NCBI GenBank assembly: GCA_949128115.1
Contig: OX421961.1
Coordinates: 127,847,050-127,911,049, forward strand
Length of the DNA stretch: 64,000 nt
DNA from: Anaspis maculata
Taxonomy: Eukaryota; Arthropoda; Insecta; Coleoptera; Scraptiidae
Direction of reading: 5' to 3'
The position numbers and the translations under genes were made by a program. Shown in pieces: positions 20,185-31,965 of the stretch. A model generated the notes under the pieces. The model was not told where the DNA came from. It did not search any database and saw only the letters and a program-made list of their open reading frames with translations. Position 1 is the stretch's first letter; each line of letters starts with the position of its first letter.

Positions 20185-22734
20185 TAAGACGGACTGAGCG
20201 AACTTGTACGATAAGATTGAGACTTAGTTGAGGTCGCTCGAGACTTTGGGAATCACAAATAAGTACGCGGCGATGTTGTTCCTTTTTATTGAATCTCGTG
20301 TACAAGAGGAAATTTTGAGGGTGTTACAAAGAGGTGGACCGCGCGTTTCAGAGGTGTCGGAGGTTGATCCGGATGTGTATGTTCCAGAGAAACGACTGGA
20401 AAGTCTGATGCATTTTTTGAGAATCGAAGTGGAGAATGAGCAGCGCATTTCTTCGGCCGCGGAAAGCTTTGGATTGGGTTCGGCTAAATCTGAATCGAGC
20501 AAAGTCCACTCGAAGAATCCGGGAAAACGGCTTAGATCTGGTGAAGAAAAGTTGCCGACAGCTGCTGGATTGGTGAACCATGACCTGGAGAAATGCATTT
20601 TTTGTAAGGGCTCACACGATAGTGAATCTTGCTTCAATGCCCGATAGTTTTCGCTGGAGCGCAAAAACAACATTTTGACGGTGAAATAGGCATGTTTTCG
20701 TTGTTTAAAGATTGGGCATCAAGCAAAGAGATGCGGTGTTCGCAAGAAGTGTGTACTGTGCGGCTGGTCTCACGCCGTGTTGATGTGTCCAAACTTGCCA
20801 TTGCATAGAAAAGAACAGGATGGAAAAAATGCCGGAAAGAAAACCTCAATGGTGAAGAAGCTGAAAGAGCAAGGACTTTTGGAGTCATCTGACAAAATTT
20901 TGGAGGATTGGTTGGAAGAAGGGATCATCGAAAAGGTCCAAATAACTGACCCTGAACTCGAGGGATACTGTCTACTACATAGACCCGTGATCTGAGAAAG
21001 TAGCTGAATCACGAAGATTCGACCTGTCTTCGATGCGTTCGCAAGAGAAACGACCCTCTCTCAATGATTCAATGATTGATTTATTGAGTTATTACCTTCT
21101 GTCATTCCGAGATTGAGAGAGGGTAAAATTGGCGTTGTATCCGACATACGCAAAGCATTCCTGCATATCAGTTTACAAGAGGGGGACAGAGACTTTCTGG
21201 GATTCCTTTGAATCGACCGGGATGGCAACAAGAGGGTGTACCAACATCGTCGCGTCGTGTTTGGCGTCAACAGCAGTACCTTTCTTTTGGGACCAACCAT
21301 TGAGGATCACCTTTCCGGAATCATGAAGAAATGTGAATCGGAATCTAGCGCAGAGTTCCTACGTAGACAATTGTGTCACCAGTGCTCAAGACAAAAGTTC
21401 GTTGATACAATTCATTCGAGAAGCCAGCATGGTCATGACAGAAGCGAAGCTTGACTTGCGAGGGTGGGAGCACACAAACCGTTCTGGAAGTTCCTCCTTG
21501 GCGGTGCCAGTGCTGGGTTTGTTGTGGGATTCCTCGAGTGATGTGTTGAAGATCAATGTCGAAGCACTGCAGCGAGACGCAGAGGCTCTGGACAGGTTTG
21601 TAACGAAAAGGTAAATTCTTTTCACGGCGCAGAAGATATTCGTCCCATAGGCTTAACTTGCCCTGCGACGCTGCTTCTAAAGATATTGCTTCAACAGACT
21701 TGGGCAAAGCAGCTGAGTTGGGATGCCCCGGTGGACGCCGAGACCGAGCGCGTCTTTGTCGAATGGTTACAAGAACTTTATTTTCTTTAGCGAATTAAGA
21801 TTCCGAGATGGGTCCGTGGTGGACCCTAAGAAGCCAAGAAGTGGAGTTCTACACATTTTGCGATGCCAGCAGGAACGCTAATGCGGCAGTCGTCTTTTTG
21901 AGAGTCGAGAAAAGGAAGAAGTTTTTCTTTATTTTTGGGCGGCGAAGTCACGTGTCTCCCCGCTAGAAGGAATGACGATACCGCGATTTAAGCTGCTAGC
22001 TGCCACGATTGGAGTGCGATTGTGGAAAAACGTCCACGAAAGTTTGGGAACTGACGCAAAGTGTTTTTACTGGAGTGACTTCTCGACGGTGCTGTCGTTG
22101 ATTCGTCGAGAAGAGGAATGGGCCACATTCGTGTGAAACAGAGTGGCGGAGATTCGAGCTTTGACTTCTGTTGAAGATTGGAGACACGTACCTGGATCTC
22201 TGAATCCAGCCGATTTGCCGTCGCGCGGTTGTACTCCCAAGCGCTTGGTTGAGTCGCGGTGGTGGGAGGGGCCGCAATGGCTTTACGAATCTGAAGACCG
22301 ATGGTTTCAGGAAAGCCCGAATTGTAACGAAGACGAGATAAATCAGGAGAATAGGAAATCTGTCCGTTAGGCATTGGTGGTGACTGGGAGAGTATCGGAA
22401 AGTACTGTGAAGTTTGGCGCATCAAGTGGAAGCTTAACCCACCAACGGACGTTTGGTGGGAGCGCCTAATTGAACTTATGAAACAGCTGCTACGACGGGT
22501 CTTGGGCAGAGTTTCACTGTCCTACGAGGAGTTTTCGACCGTTTTATACGATGCAGAAGCTGCAATGAATTCACGTCCCATCACCTATCTGTCCAGCGAT
22601 CCGTCCGAGCTACTCCTGCTGACACCAGCCATGTTCATACAAGATCTTCAAGAAGTGAACGGGGTTCCTGAGTACGACAGTGTGGATGCAACAGCACTGA
22701 GCAGGCGACTCTAATACCGCAAAGATTGATAGTC
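20185..22734 (+). pseudogene. Degraded BEL/Pao gag-pol, left part
   Basis: The 5' LTR and gag N-terminus are missing. The gag C-terminal half starts near 20228 (SLETLGITNKYAAML) and leads to CCHC knuckles CIFCKGSHDSESC and CFRCLKIGHQAKRC, then CVLCGWSHAVLMC. The protease region is deleted, so gag is followed closely by RT (EDWLEEGIIEKV). RT motifs VSDIRKAFLHI, RRVVFGVNSS and YVDN (for YVDD) follow, then RNase H with DWRHVPGSLNPADLPSRG and part of the integrase (AAMNSRPITYLSS). Many in-frame stops and shifts occur, for example near 20646, 20994, 21614 and 22370. The element continues after the nested Gypsy insertion at 27496. The family call is secure; the copy is dead. Confidence 0.9.
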
Positions 22735-22921
22735 TGTAGTGTCCTTAACTATGTATGTAACTATGTATGTACGCAGGGTTGGCAGCAGCGACCAAGCAAT
22801 TAGACAAATTGTAGATAAGCAACAGAGAGCGGACAGAAAATAGAACCCGCTGCCTCTAAAACTGAACAGAAACGTTTTCCATAAGAACCTCGCCTATAAC
22901 CGGCCATCCATAAACACCACA
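22735..22921 (+). repeat. 5' LTR of the nested Gypsy element
   Basis: Starts TGTAGTGTCCTTAACTATG and ends AAACACCACA. It contains a duplicated TATGTATGTA phrase. It is followed by AACTGGCGACGAAGG, in which TGGCGAC is a typical Gypsy primer-binding start. Confidence 0.92.
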
Positions 22922-23063
22922 AACTGGCGACGAAGGATCAGGGTCTCACGGCAGTGCGAACAGTGTTATTTTTCTAATAATCTTATTTTCAGATTCTGAC
23001 AACAGAAACATAACCTCAAACTTTGAAGAACTACGTGGAACAGAGGAAAATCGAAACAGAAAG

Positions 23064-23930
23064 ATGGAAGCGGTTATACCAGGAATTTCACCCTTGGACA
23101 TCGTTTCAGAACCATACAACCTAGGAGAGCAGTGGAAACGACGGAAGGAAAACAGCACTTATGCACTTATCATGCTTCACATGATGGGAGAGGAAGCATA
23201 CGATCTATTCCAATCACTACCAGAACTTCCAGAACAAGATCCTCCTCTAAACACATTCAAGAAAGCAAAACAGAGCACCTTTTTTGAGTCCAAAATCAAC
23301 AAAGATTTCTTCAAATTTAGGAAAGCTACACAACAACAATCTGAAACAACTGATCAGTTCCACGCGAGGTTATGCAAGCTGTCGAAGTCATGCGGTTTCA
23401 CGGACGTTAACAGTGAGATGAAATCACAAATAATATCAACAACGAAATTACTGAGAAAATACGCACTAAGTGAGCAGCCAAACCTTGAACAGCTTTTAAC
23501 AAGAGGTAGAACACTAGAGGCAACAACGAGGCAAGCGCAAGGAATTGAAAATCAACAAAATCAACAGTCGGACGAACACATCAACAGAATGAAACGAAGA
23601 TTCGGAACCGGCAACAGAAGTGAAGGGACACAACCGAGTTTCCAGGGGAAAAACTCCAACATTCTGAACATGAGCTGCAACACAGCAGTGAACACTAGCG
23701 CTGACAGGTCAACAAACCGAAACATGTGCCGGAACTGTGGAAATTGCTGGCATGAGGGTGGACGAGATACGTGTCCAGCCAGGCATGTCACGTGTTTGAG
23801 GTGTTCAAAGATTGGGCATTTCGCTCGACTTTGTTTGTCGTCAGCTGCCAAACACGTCACAAGGAGGCAAACAAACCGAATCAATGAGCCACACGAGGAT
23901 ACAACAGCTCAGATGTGTCCTTCAGGATGA
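23064..23930 (+). CDS. gag: gag of the nested Gypsy element
   Basis: A 288-residue open frame from ATG 23064, about 140 bases after the LTR. The N-terminal half is capsid-like (LGEQWKRRKENSTYALIM, then FESKINKDFFKFRKA). The C-terminus has the paired knuckles of the mag-like clade: CRNCGNCWHEGGRDTC, a CX2CX4HX6C variant, and CLRCSKIGHFARLC, a standard CX2CX4HX4C. The frame is intact although pol is damaged. Pol continues in the -1 frame with about 16 bases of overlap after a GTG codon; I find no canonical slippery heptamer there. It would package element RNA; function is inferred from the family. Confidence 0.88.
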   Translation: MEAVIPGISPLDIVSEPYNLGEQWKRRKENSTYALIMLHMMGEEAYDLFQSLPELPEQDPPLNTFKKAKQSTFFESKINKDFFKFRKATQQQSETTDQFHARLCKLSKSCGFTDVNSEMKSQIISTTKLLRKYALSEQPNLEQLLTRGRTLEATTRQAQGIENQQNQQSDEHINRMKRRFGTGNRSEGTQPSFQGKNSNILNMSCNTAVNTSADRSTNRNMCRNCGNCWHEGGRDTCPARHVTCLRCSKIGHFARLCLSSAAKHVTRRQTNRINEPHEDTTAQMCPSG

Positions 23931-26900
23931 CCGGCAGCAGAGGCAGATCAGTACCAATCACGAGGGTGAAGCTGAATGGAGAAGACATTAATTTTATTGT
24001 CGACACTGGCTCAAGTGTCAATATCATCAACAACAAGATATTTCAGAAGCTCAAGCCAACAAAGCTACAGTCAAACACAGCACAAATCTTTCCATACAAC
24101 ACCTCCAGAACACTGAATGTCGCAGAAAAATTCAACGGACAGTTTGAGGTTGGAAACAAAAAAGTTGAAGCAGACGTCATGGTTGTGCATGGAGATGGTG
24201 AACCTCTACTAGGATACGAAACATTGTGCAAGCTAAACCTCATCGAGCTGAAATGTAGGAGCATACTCGACAAGCTAGAACACGGGATCGACCGTAACAG
24301 GCTCGAACTTCTGTACCCGCAACTTGTCGATGGAATAGGAAAACTCAAAGACACAACAGTCCAACTCCACATCGATAACAGTATACAACCCGTTGCAGAA
24401 ACACATCGGAAAATTCCGTTCCACCTGAGGCAGAAAGTTGAAGAGGAAGTGAAGCGTTTGGAGAAGTAAGACATAATCGAGAAGGCAGAAGGCGCAACGC
24501 CACGGGTGTCACCCATAGTCATTGTCCCGAAGCCCACCGATCCAACGTCAATACGGTTATGCGTCGATATGAGGGCCGCCAAGAGAGCAATCAAACGAGA
24601 GCGTCACGTAACTCCAACCTTCGACGACATTTTGACCAAGCTAAAGGGAGCAACCATTTTTTCCAAGATCGACCTGAAAGAGGGCTATCATCAGCTCACA
24701 ATCAGCAGCGAATCGCGCTTCATAACAACCTTCGCGACACACATTAGATTATATAGGTACAAGCGCCTCAACTTCGGCATCAACGCGGCAGCTGAGGTTT
24801 TTCAAAACGTAATTCGGCAAGTCCTTCAGCACATCCGGAACGCAATGAACATCAGCGACGACACTTTATTTTCTGGAAGAACTCAGCAAGAATACGACGT
24901 CGCTCTGAGGCAAGAGTGAACAAGTCCAAATGCCTCTTCAACGCCGGGGATGTAGGGTTTTTCGGATACAGATTTTCGAAAGACGGAGTACGCCCAGATC
25001 CAGCAAAGATAGAGGCGATGAAGAATCTAGCTCCACCGGTAACAGTGACAGAGACCAGAAGTTTCCTAGGAATGGTAAATTACATGGGTAAATTCATGCC
25101 AAGCCTAGCCGAAAAAACAAAAAAACCTTCGGAACTTGATCCTCTAAAACACCACTCGGATTTGGACACAACAACAACAACAAAAAGAATTTTCGACAAA
25201 TTGAAGAAATGTCTGAACGATGCAAGCAGACTGGCATATTTCGACATCGGAAAGACCACACATCTGCACGTCGATGCCGGCCCGGTCGGTTTGGGAGCAG
25301 TCTTGTCCCAGGAAAATGAAAACGGAGACAACAGAGAAGTCGTGGCTTATGGCAGCCGAAGTCTGACAAAAACGGAACAGGCATATAGCCAAATCGAAAA
25401 AGAAATGCTAAGTATATCATGGGCTCTGGAATACTTCCACCTGTACCTGCTGGGAAACTTCTTTGTTCTACACACTGATCACATGCCCCTCATCCATATC
25501 TTGAGAAATCCAAGAACATCGCCGAGCGCAAGAGTGGAGATGTTTGTCCTAAAAATACAGAAATTCAAGTTCCACGTTCTCCACCAGGAGGGAAAATCAA
25601 ATCCGTCAGATTACTTGAGCAGACACCCCCTGACCTCCAGGGAAAAGAACGAAAACAACAAGACAGAAGAATACGTGAATTTTATAGTTGGGAACAATAT
25701 GCCCAAGAAACTGTCAATAGAAGAAGTTGCAGAAGCTACGGCACAGGATGGAACGTTTCAGCTGATGATCAACGCGCTGGAATCTGGCTCCAGCGAAGCA
25801 ACATGGAACAATCCGGACATCAGGCCTTTCAAGAACATCCGAAATGCGTTATCTGTCTACAAGAACATACTTCTTCGAGGACGTCAAATCGTGATCCCGA
25901 AGATTTTGCAAGATTTGACCATTCGACTGGCGCATTTGGGACACCAAGGCATCGTGAAGACAAAACAATTGGTACGATCCAGGGTTCGGTTTTCAGATAT
26001 CGATCGGAAAGTCGAAAAGGCGATCAAGAGCTGTCTAGCCTGTCAAGCAACGGACACAACGAAACGTCGAGAACCACTCCAGCTGAGGGAGATGCCGCGT
26101 CGGCCGTTCTAGAGTCTGGACGTTGACTATGGTGGTCCACTCCCGGACAACAAATATATTCTGCTGGTGATTGACGAGTTCTCGAGATTTCCATTCATCG
26201 AAACCGTAAAATCGACAAAATTCGTAGATCTGAAGCCAATGCTACAGAAGATTTTTGCGCTGGTAGGTTTACCGGAGAAACTCACATCAGACAACGGACC
26301 TCCTTCTAATGGCGCAGACTTATCAAAATTCCTGGAACATCTTGGCATCAAACACCACAAAACAACACCTCTGTGGCCGCAAGCAAATGGAATGGTCGAA
26401 AGACTTGTGAAGACGGTAAAACGCTCTTTCATGTGTGCTAATATCGAGACCAACAACCTCCATTCACAACTGCAAGAATTCCTCATGAACTACAGAAGCA
26501 CGCCGCATGCAACTACTCTGTAATCACCGTATGAGCTAGCTTTCAGGCGTAAAATGAACAATTATTTGCCTGCACTTCTCACACCAAAAGAACAACGACC
26601 AGAAATACAACAGGAAAGAAGAGAAGCCTACAAGAAATATGCCGACAAGTCAAGAAGAGCCAAACCAATCAATCTCAGCCTAGGAGACCAAGTTCTCTGT
26701 CGACAAAAGAAGAAGACGAGTCTGACACCCGAATACGACCCGAAACCCTTCAAAATCGTAAATATCGAAGTGACCAAGGTGACTGCAAGCCGTGCTGACT
26801 AGACAGTCGTCAGAAATAAGTCCTTTTTCAAGATCATAGAGACCGAAGAAGCCGTGGTGACACCGAGGTGGATAGACAAGACAGTTGGCAGGCCGCAAAA

Positions 26901-27186
26901 GCAAAGTCGATTTAATCGTCCAACGATACCATTGTCGCGTGGTCTGCTGAAGATAACAGAATCCCAACGCGAAAGTTTCGACGAACGAAACCCGGACCAA
27001 CAGGCAGAAGACGAAATCCAGAACGACAAAGAGAAGACGAAGATCCCGAAGAGGAGCGAGAAGACGCAGACCACGCAAACGGAAGCGCCAGCAGTGTCTC
27101 TGAGAGTGAAGAGGAACCCGCAGATGAAGCATACGGAGATGCTGAAAATGACGAGCTGCCTCCGTTGCGACCCCGCCGCGAAATAA
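23885..27186 (+). pseudogene. Broken pol of the nested Gypsy element
   Basis: Domains in order: protease with FIVDTGSSVNII; RT with LCVDMRAAKRAIKRE, FSKIDLKEGYHQL and NISDDTLF, the last typical of the K02A2.6/mag-like group in place of YLDD; RNase H with HVDAGPVGLGAVL, where the usual D-A-S is D-A-G; an integrase finger ending CLACQA; and an integrase core with LDVDYGGPLP, SDNGPP and QANGMVERLVK. Breaks: stop at about 24467-24469, frameshift near 24916, and stops at about 26110, 26521 and 26800. A basic, glutamate-rich tail continues to 27186. The copy cannot make a full polyprotein. Confidence 0.92.
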
Positions 27187-27307
27187 GATGACCAACGTGA
27201 CTGACAGATTTTGTTTAAATTGTGTGTTAGGTACTTGTGACTGTACTGACTTCGTAATGTTTGTATATAGAAATGTGAAGCATGTTCTTATTTGAGATAG
27301 AAGGTGA

Positions 27308-27494
27308 TGTAGTGTCCTTAACTATGTATGTAACTATGTATGTACGCAGGGTTGGCAGCAGCGACCAAGCAATTAGACATATTGTAAATAAGCAACAGAG
27401 AGCTGACAGAAAATAAAACCCGCTGCCTCTAAAACTGAACAGGAACGTTTTCCATAAGAACCTCGCCTATAACCGCCCATCCATAAACACCACA
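27308..27494 (+). repeat. 3' LTR of the nested Gypsy element
   Basis: 187 bases from TGTAGTGTCC to CACCACA, with six substitutions relative to the 5' LTR. About 120 bases of non-coding sequence separate it from the end of pol, with no obvious long polypurine run just upstream. Confidence 0.92.
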
Positions 27495-27495
27495 G

Positions 27496-28110
27496 AGTCG
27501 AGCTTCGATCTCGGTTCAGAAGTGAATATCTGGGCCAGCTTCGCAAAGCTTCCAAGAAAAAGTCGACCCGAGTCATCACCGTCGGTGAGGTCGTTCTGGT
27601 TGGCAGCGACAACAGCAAAAGGTCAGACTGGCCCTTGGCACGTGTGGTCGAGTTGCTGCCCGGGACTGATGGGCAGGTTCGCCTTGTTCGCTTGAAGACT
27701 GCCAGGGATAACCTTCTTCGTCCAATCCAAAGATTGTGTCCGTTGGAATCTGCTGACGCGATGGAGGGTCAAAAATTTACCGAAGAAGAATACTCCGCAA
27801 CCCGACGCTATCCCCGAGAAGAATGCATCCGTGAGTGAGCGTGACAGTGGGGAAGTAAAGAGCAATTTTGCGGGTCAACAGGACAAAATAACGCGGAGTG
27901 GTCGGCAGGTGAAAGGTCGGCAGAGATTAGTTTTCTATTTCAATTTATCTGCATTAGGTATGACCAGTTTGGTATTCCTTAGGTTTGAAATGTCACTGTT
28001 GTTGTCAAGAAAAATGGCGCTTGAAAAGTAATAAAGAAACGTTTTATTTTTGCACGAAATTGCGACTAATTTAAAGAACCTGCGGGACCCGGCTACTACA
28101 CGTGTAGTGT
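27496..28110 (+). pseudogene. BEL/Pao C-terminal end and 3' region, right part
   Basis: Continuation of the element at 20185-22734. It opens with FRSEYLGQLRKASKK in one frame, then GEVVLVGSDNSKRSDWPLAR, RVVELLPGTDGQVRLVRLKT and LLRPIQRLCPLE. This is the DUF5641-type domain that ends BEL/Pao integrases. A stop follows at 27836-27838. AATAAA at about 28031 may be the polyadenylation signal in the 3' LTR, but no second LTR copy remains for comparison, so the right edge is a guess. Confidence 0.85.
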
Positions 28111-29469
28111 TTTAGCCCCTCGACACATGTCGTGACCGAATCACCCAAGGGAGGATCAGAGGATCACTTGCGTGTGGCTTACAAAGACATCACACGTTTT
28201 CTCACGTACCTATCCCAGGAATTCAGAAGGTCCCGCGACTGATTAGTCCTCAAATGCCGCACGTCACTCCATTTTATCACCATCACACCGCTTCGAGTGT
28301 GATAAATGACGGCGTGTATGAATTCCAAATCAGCTAAAAGTGACTTTTTCGGGATGCAACAGGCTTCCGGAGCAACACAAAAACACGCAAAGGGCGCGGC
28401 TATATGCTCCACGGCGATGGGGTGCAGTACATCATGTTCGCAAAGGGGAAAATGAATGAACATTCCCGGAATGATCTCGCGCTGCAGCATTAGCCGGCGC
28501 GATTCAATGGCGTGAGGAAAATCCGGCACCCAATAAAACAGGAAAATATTACGGGCGGCGATTCCGGCGGAGATGTTTATCGGGAAGTTTTGCATTTCCC
28601 TCAACGAGATGATGGCATAAAATACTCTTGTGTTATTGTAAGATCCATCTTTACTACTGCCTCATACCCATAAACAGTTCAAGTACTCACTCCACATAGC
28701 TCTTCCCCCCCCCTCTCTGGCTCAATTCATTTTATCTAGCGACTTTATGGCCAACTTTAGTACTCTGCCGCAATTGTCGTGTGTGCAAGTTTGTACCGGT
28801 TTCATATCGCCACAGTGATTCGATCCTTTGCGGTGTGCATGTTATTTGCACTAATTAAAATATTTTCTTGAATTTATTGCCGGCGCACTACCTTGTAGAC
28901 ATTGCATTTTTATAAGGCAGGAGTATTTACGATGCAGGTATAGGCGCTACGGGAGCCATTTATCCGCCACAAGGAATAAATTATCGTCAATTAACAGAAC
29001 CTTCCGCTGCATGATTAAGTTAGCTAAGCTAGGTGGCGAATACATAATTCAATAATCGCCTTTGTAGAGAGGAAATCTTAATGCAATTACGCGATGTCAT
29101 ACACGCTGCAAACACGGTGAACTAATTGCTAACCGACTTATCAAGGAGTTTAAGTCGAATTTGATAATAAATTTACGGCAGTCAAAACAGCTTATTGCTA
29201 ATAAGGCTCCAGTTTTAGCCTGGATTGCGACAGATTTGATTCAGGCGCAATTAGCTGTGCACAAAAGTGGTAATATGTTTAGTATTAGACGCACGCACGG
29301 CTCAAGTCTGAGTAGGTAAATAAATCTAATTGGCACATGTGGTGTAAAAAATAAATTTCTAATAACCTCAAGAGGAAAGCATTTCAACTCAATAGAAGTG
29401 TAGGTACCGCCTGTGAAGGGTACACACCGAGTTTGACGGGTAACAAAATGGTAGGTACTACATGACGCC
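28111..29469. other. Unassigned, apparently single-copy sequence
   Basis: No repeat family of this window and no protein domain is recognised. A 141-codon minus-strand frame (28179-28604) is open but has no conserved pattern or splice sites that convince me. The paired phrases ACACGTGTAGTGTTTTAGCC at 28098 and ACACGTGTAGAGGGGCTCG at 33273 hint at a shared repeat edge. Confidence 0.4.
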
Positions 29470-31965
29470 TGATGTCAAATCTGGATGAAGGCAAACTCGG
29501 GGGACAAACACAAATGGCATAAACCCCTCAGCCAAAATTGAGGGGTTTTCAAAGAAAATTGAAGCAAAATTGAGGTTACAAAAACAAAACAAACAATTCC
29601 CCAACCTGTACGAGGCGAGGTACGAGGTAAGGCAATCAATTTGTTTACCGGGCGTCTCAAAGTTGCCTTGCCAGTTCGAACCGTAGCTACCCGCCCGACA
29701 TTGTCATCCCCGGGGAAAATTCGTGCCACTCTTCCAAGCGGCCAAGTGAACGAAGAAGAAGACGGTTGGATGACGGAAACCAAATCACTCTCTTGAATGT
29801 TGGGGCGTGGTGCAGTTCATTTGGAGCGTTAAATCGGAGAATGCAAATACTCTTTACTCCACGCCTTCCATAAGGGTTGAGAGGCACGAGCAACCAGTCT
29901 AGCAATAAAAAAGACTCAGGGTCTGGGAGATGGGTACAATGGGCCCAATAATGAGGCCTACGTGCCAGGTGAAACTGTGTTCCACCGACTCCCCACAATG
30001 GAATTCAAATCCAAAGGCTCAAGGTCTCTTCAGTGGAGTTTACCTCAGGAGAAGATAAGAGGCAAGCTCCGGTTAGGAAGTGACCAGGTGTCAAATGATC
30101 GACAACATCATCTGCAACCGATGACGGAGAGCACAAGGGCCGTGAATCGAGAATGGCCTCAACTTCAGTAAAAAAAATATTGGAATTCCTCGAAGGTATA
30201 ATTCAGTAATTCTGTTCTCCCATAACCTGTTTCAAGTGATGTCTGCCAGAATGTTTACCAGCCTCCCACAAACCACCAAACTTTGGTGCATAAGAAGGGT
30301 TGAAACTCCATTTGCGGCGTTGAGCCAAAGAGTCGGATATATCAGGGATGAACTGCCACCAAAATGTAAAGATGAGACTCACAAGCTACGAAAGCATGAT
30401 GAATCTCTTTTGTATAAAGAATAACCTTTAGCAGAACGACGGAATGAGAAGGCCATTGAGAATCATCCTGACACAGTGACACAAAAAGTAGGACCATGAT
30501 GCCACTACAGACCACAGAGAAAATCCCACAGCTGAGAGGGGAGAAGGCCACGAGTGGCGCAGTCAGCAGGATTTGAATGAGTCGGACTCTTTCTTATTCG
30601 CACCGGGAAGAGAGACCTTTCAGAGGGGATTTGTGCTGAGGCGACGCACAGACCTCCTCAGTATCTCTCGCGGTAATATTCTAGACTCGCGAGCCTGAAC
30701 TTGGAAAAATATATCAAACTTGCTTAAGACATCAACAGATTTTAATAAAATATTGAATTCATGCTGGGCTTCGAAGTTCATACATTGTTGCAGATTTACG
30801 TTGCTAGAGCTTAAATGCGGCATTCATTGGAAAAAGTTCGCTAATATCAAGGTAAATTGAACAGAGTATCAAATTAAATTGAAATTTCGGCTCAGAATCC
30901 CGCACGAATGTAAATGGTTGGAAAAATAAACCTGTGAAAAAGTTGAAAAAATAATGATCAAACTTGAGAAGTTATTATATTGCAATTTTGATATGCGTGC
31001 TTTGAAGAAGACGCATACTGAAAACTGAATGAACAAAAAGTGGAAAATGTTTTCGATCGAATAGGGGGAAACAGTCCAAAGTGTTACAGACTTGACAAGA
31101 CCGGTGAGAAGAACAGCTGCATTTAACTCAAGTCGTGGAATCATCAAAGTCTTCCAAAGGGCAACTCTAGTTTCGACTTTGATGAGATAACAAGTAATAT
31201 CACCAGATTAAATGCGCAGATGAAAGACAGCAGATGTTCCCTTAGTTAAAGGATCAGCAACTCAAACTAAGCGGACCTTTTGGCACGAGGGTGGGAAAAT
31301 GCAACAAGGAATGCGAAGCTCCGTCATTAATGACAGTAGTTCATCGTACATAACTTTCCGGGTATCATAGAAGCTCGGAGGAAGAGGACCATCCCAATCA
31401 ATCTTAGCCAATCACAGCAGTTTGTATAAGGCACTTGAAGTAGATAACAACAGGACTCAAATGCCCATCAACGTCGAATGCTCTTGCTGTCTGAGAAAGA
31501 ACATTGCGTTTGGTAGGGGCACCAAGGCCAAGAGTTACAGAATAACGAAAACAATCAGAACCAGGATCACAAAAAAGACCAAGAGCTTTGATAACCTGAA
31601 GTGAGTTTGATGGATGAGAAAATTCGCGGAGATGATTGGGAAGATATTTAATGATGTCAGCATGAGAGCACGCCCACTTGCGAAGCTCAAAAGAAGAAAT
31701 GCATCATTTTCTGCTGAAGAGAAACAGCTTCGACATCATCAATATAGCAGCAAGATGAAAGTATCTGAGCCGCACGAAGAAAATTGTTCACTTCACCTTG
31801 TTTCAACTGCTTCAAAACCTCTGTCGCTGTGAATTGAAATCTGGGCTCGTCCAGGTGACTCGCGCTAATATTGGTGTCGTGTTTTTGACAACTCCCTATC
31901 AATTCCCGGCAGTCCGTTTGCGTATATTCTGGCAAGCTCTCGAGTGCAGCACCTCCGCTCATTGT
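29470..31965 (-). pseudogene. Second BEL/Pao element, degraded, minus strand
   Basis: Read on the minus strand from 31962 downward: RT motif CCYIDDVEA (for YVDD) near 31740; then FCDPGSDCFRYSV and NVLSQTARAFDVDGHLSP from the RT-RNase H linker; then PRLELNAAVLL near 31110 from RNase H; integrase KWSFNPSYAPKFGGLWEAG near 30260-30330 followed by PGHFLTGACLL; and finally the DUF5641-type end TWPLGRVARIFPGDDNVG near 29700. Stops and frameshifts are frequent. Gag, protease, the RT N-terminus and LTRs were not found. Its sequence differs from the BEL/Pao at 20-28 kb, so it is a distinct family or lineage. Confidence 0.85.

Larger units (their letters stand above)
22735..27495 (+). mobile_element. 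Ty3/Gypsy element (mag-like) nested in BEL/Pao
   Basis: Two 187-bp LTRs, TGTAGTGTCC...CACCACA, bracket a primer-binding site, gag and a broken pol. The flanks read AGTC (22731-22734) and GAGTC (27495-27499), consistent with a 4- or 5-bp target duplication. The LTRs differ at six positions of 187 by my alignment, about 3 percent, so the insertion is older than the Gypsy element at 2.4 kb. The host BEL/Pao sequence resumes directly after the 3' LTR. Confidence 0.92.

Noticed and set aside
28179..28604. 141-codon minus-strand frame
   Set aside because: No family resemblance or splice context; surrounding sequence gives no second exon.
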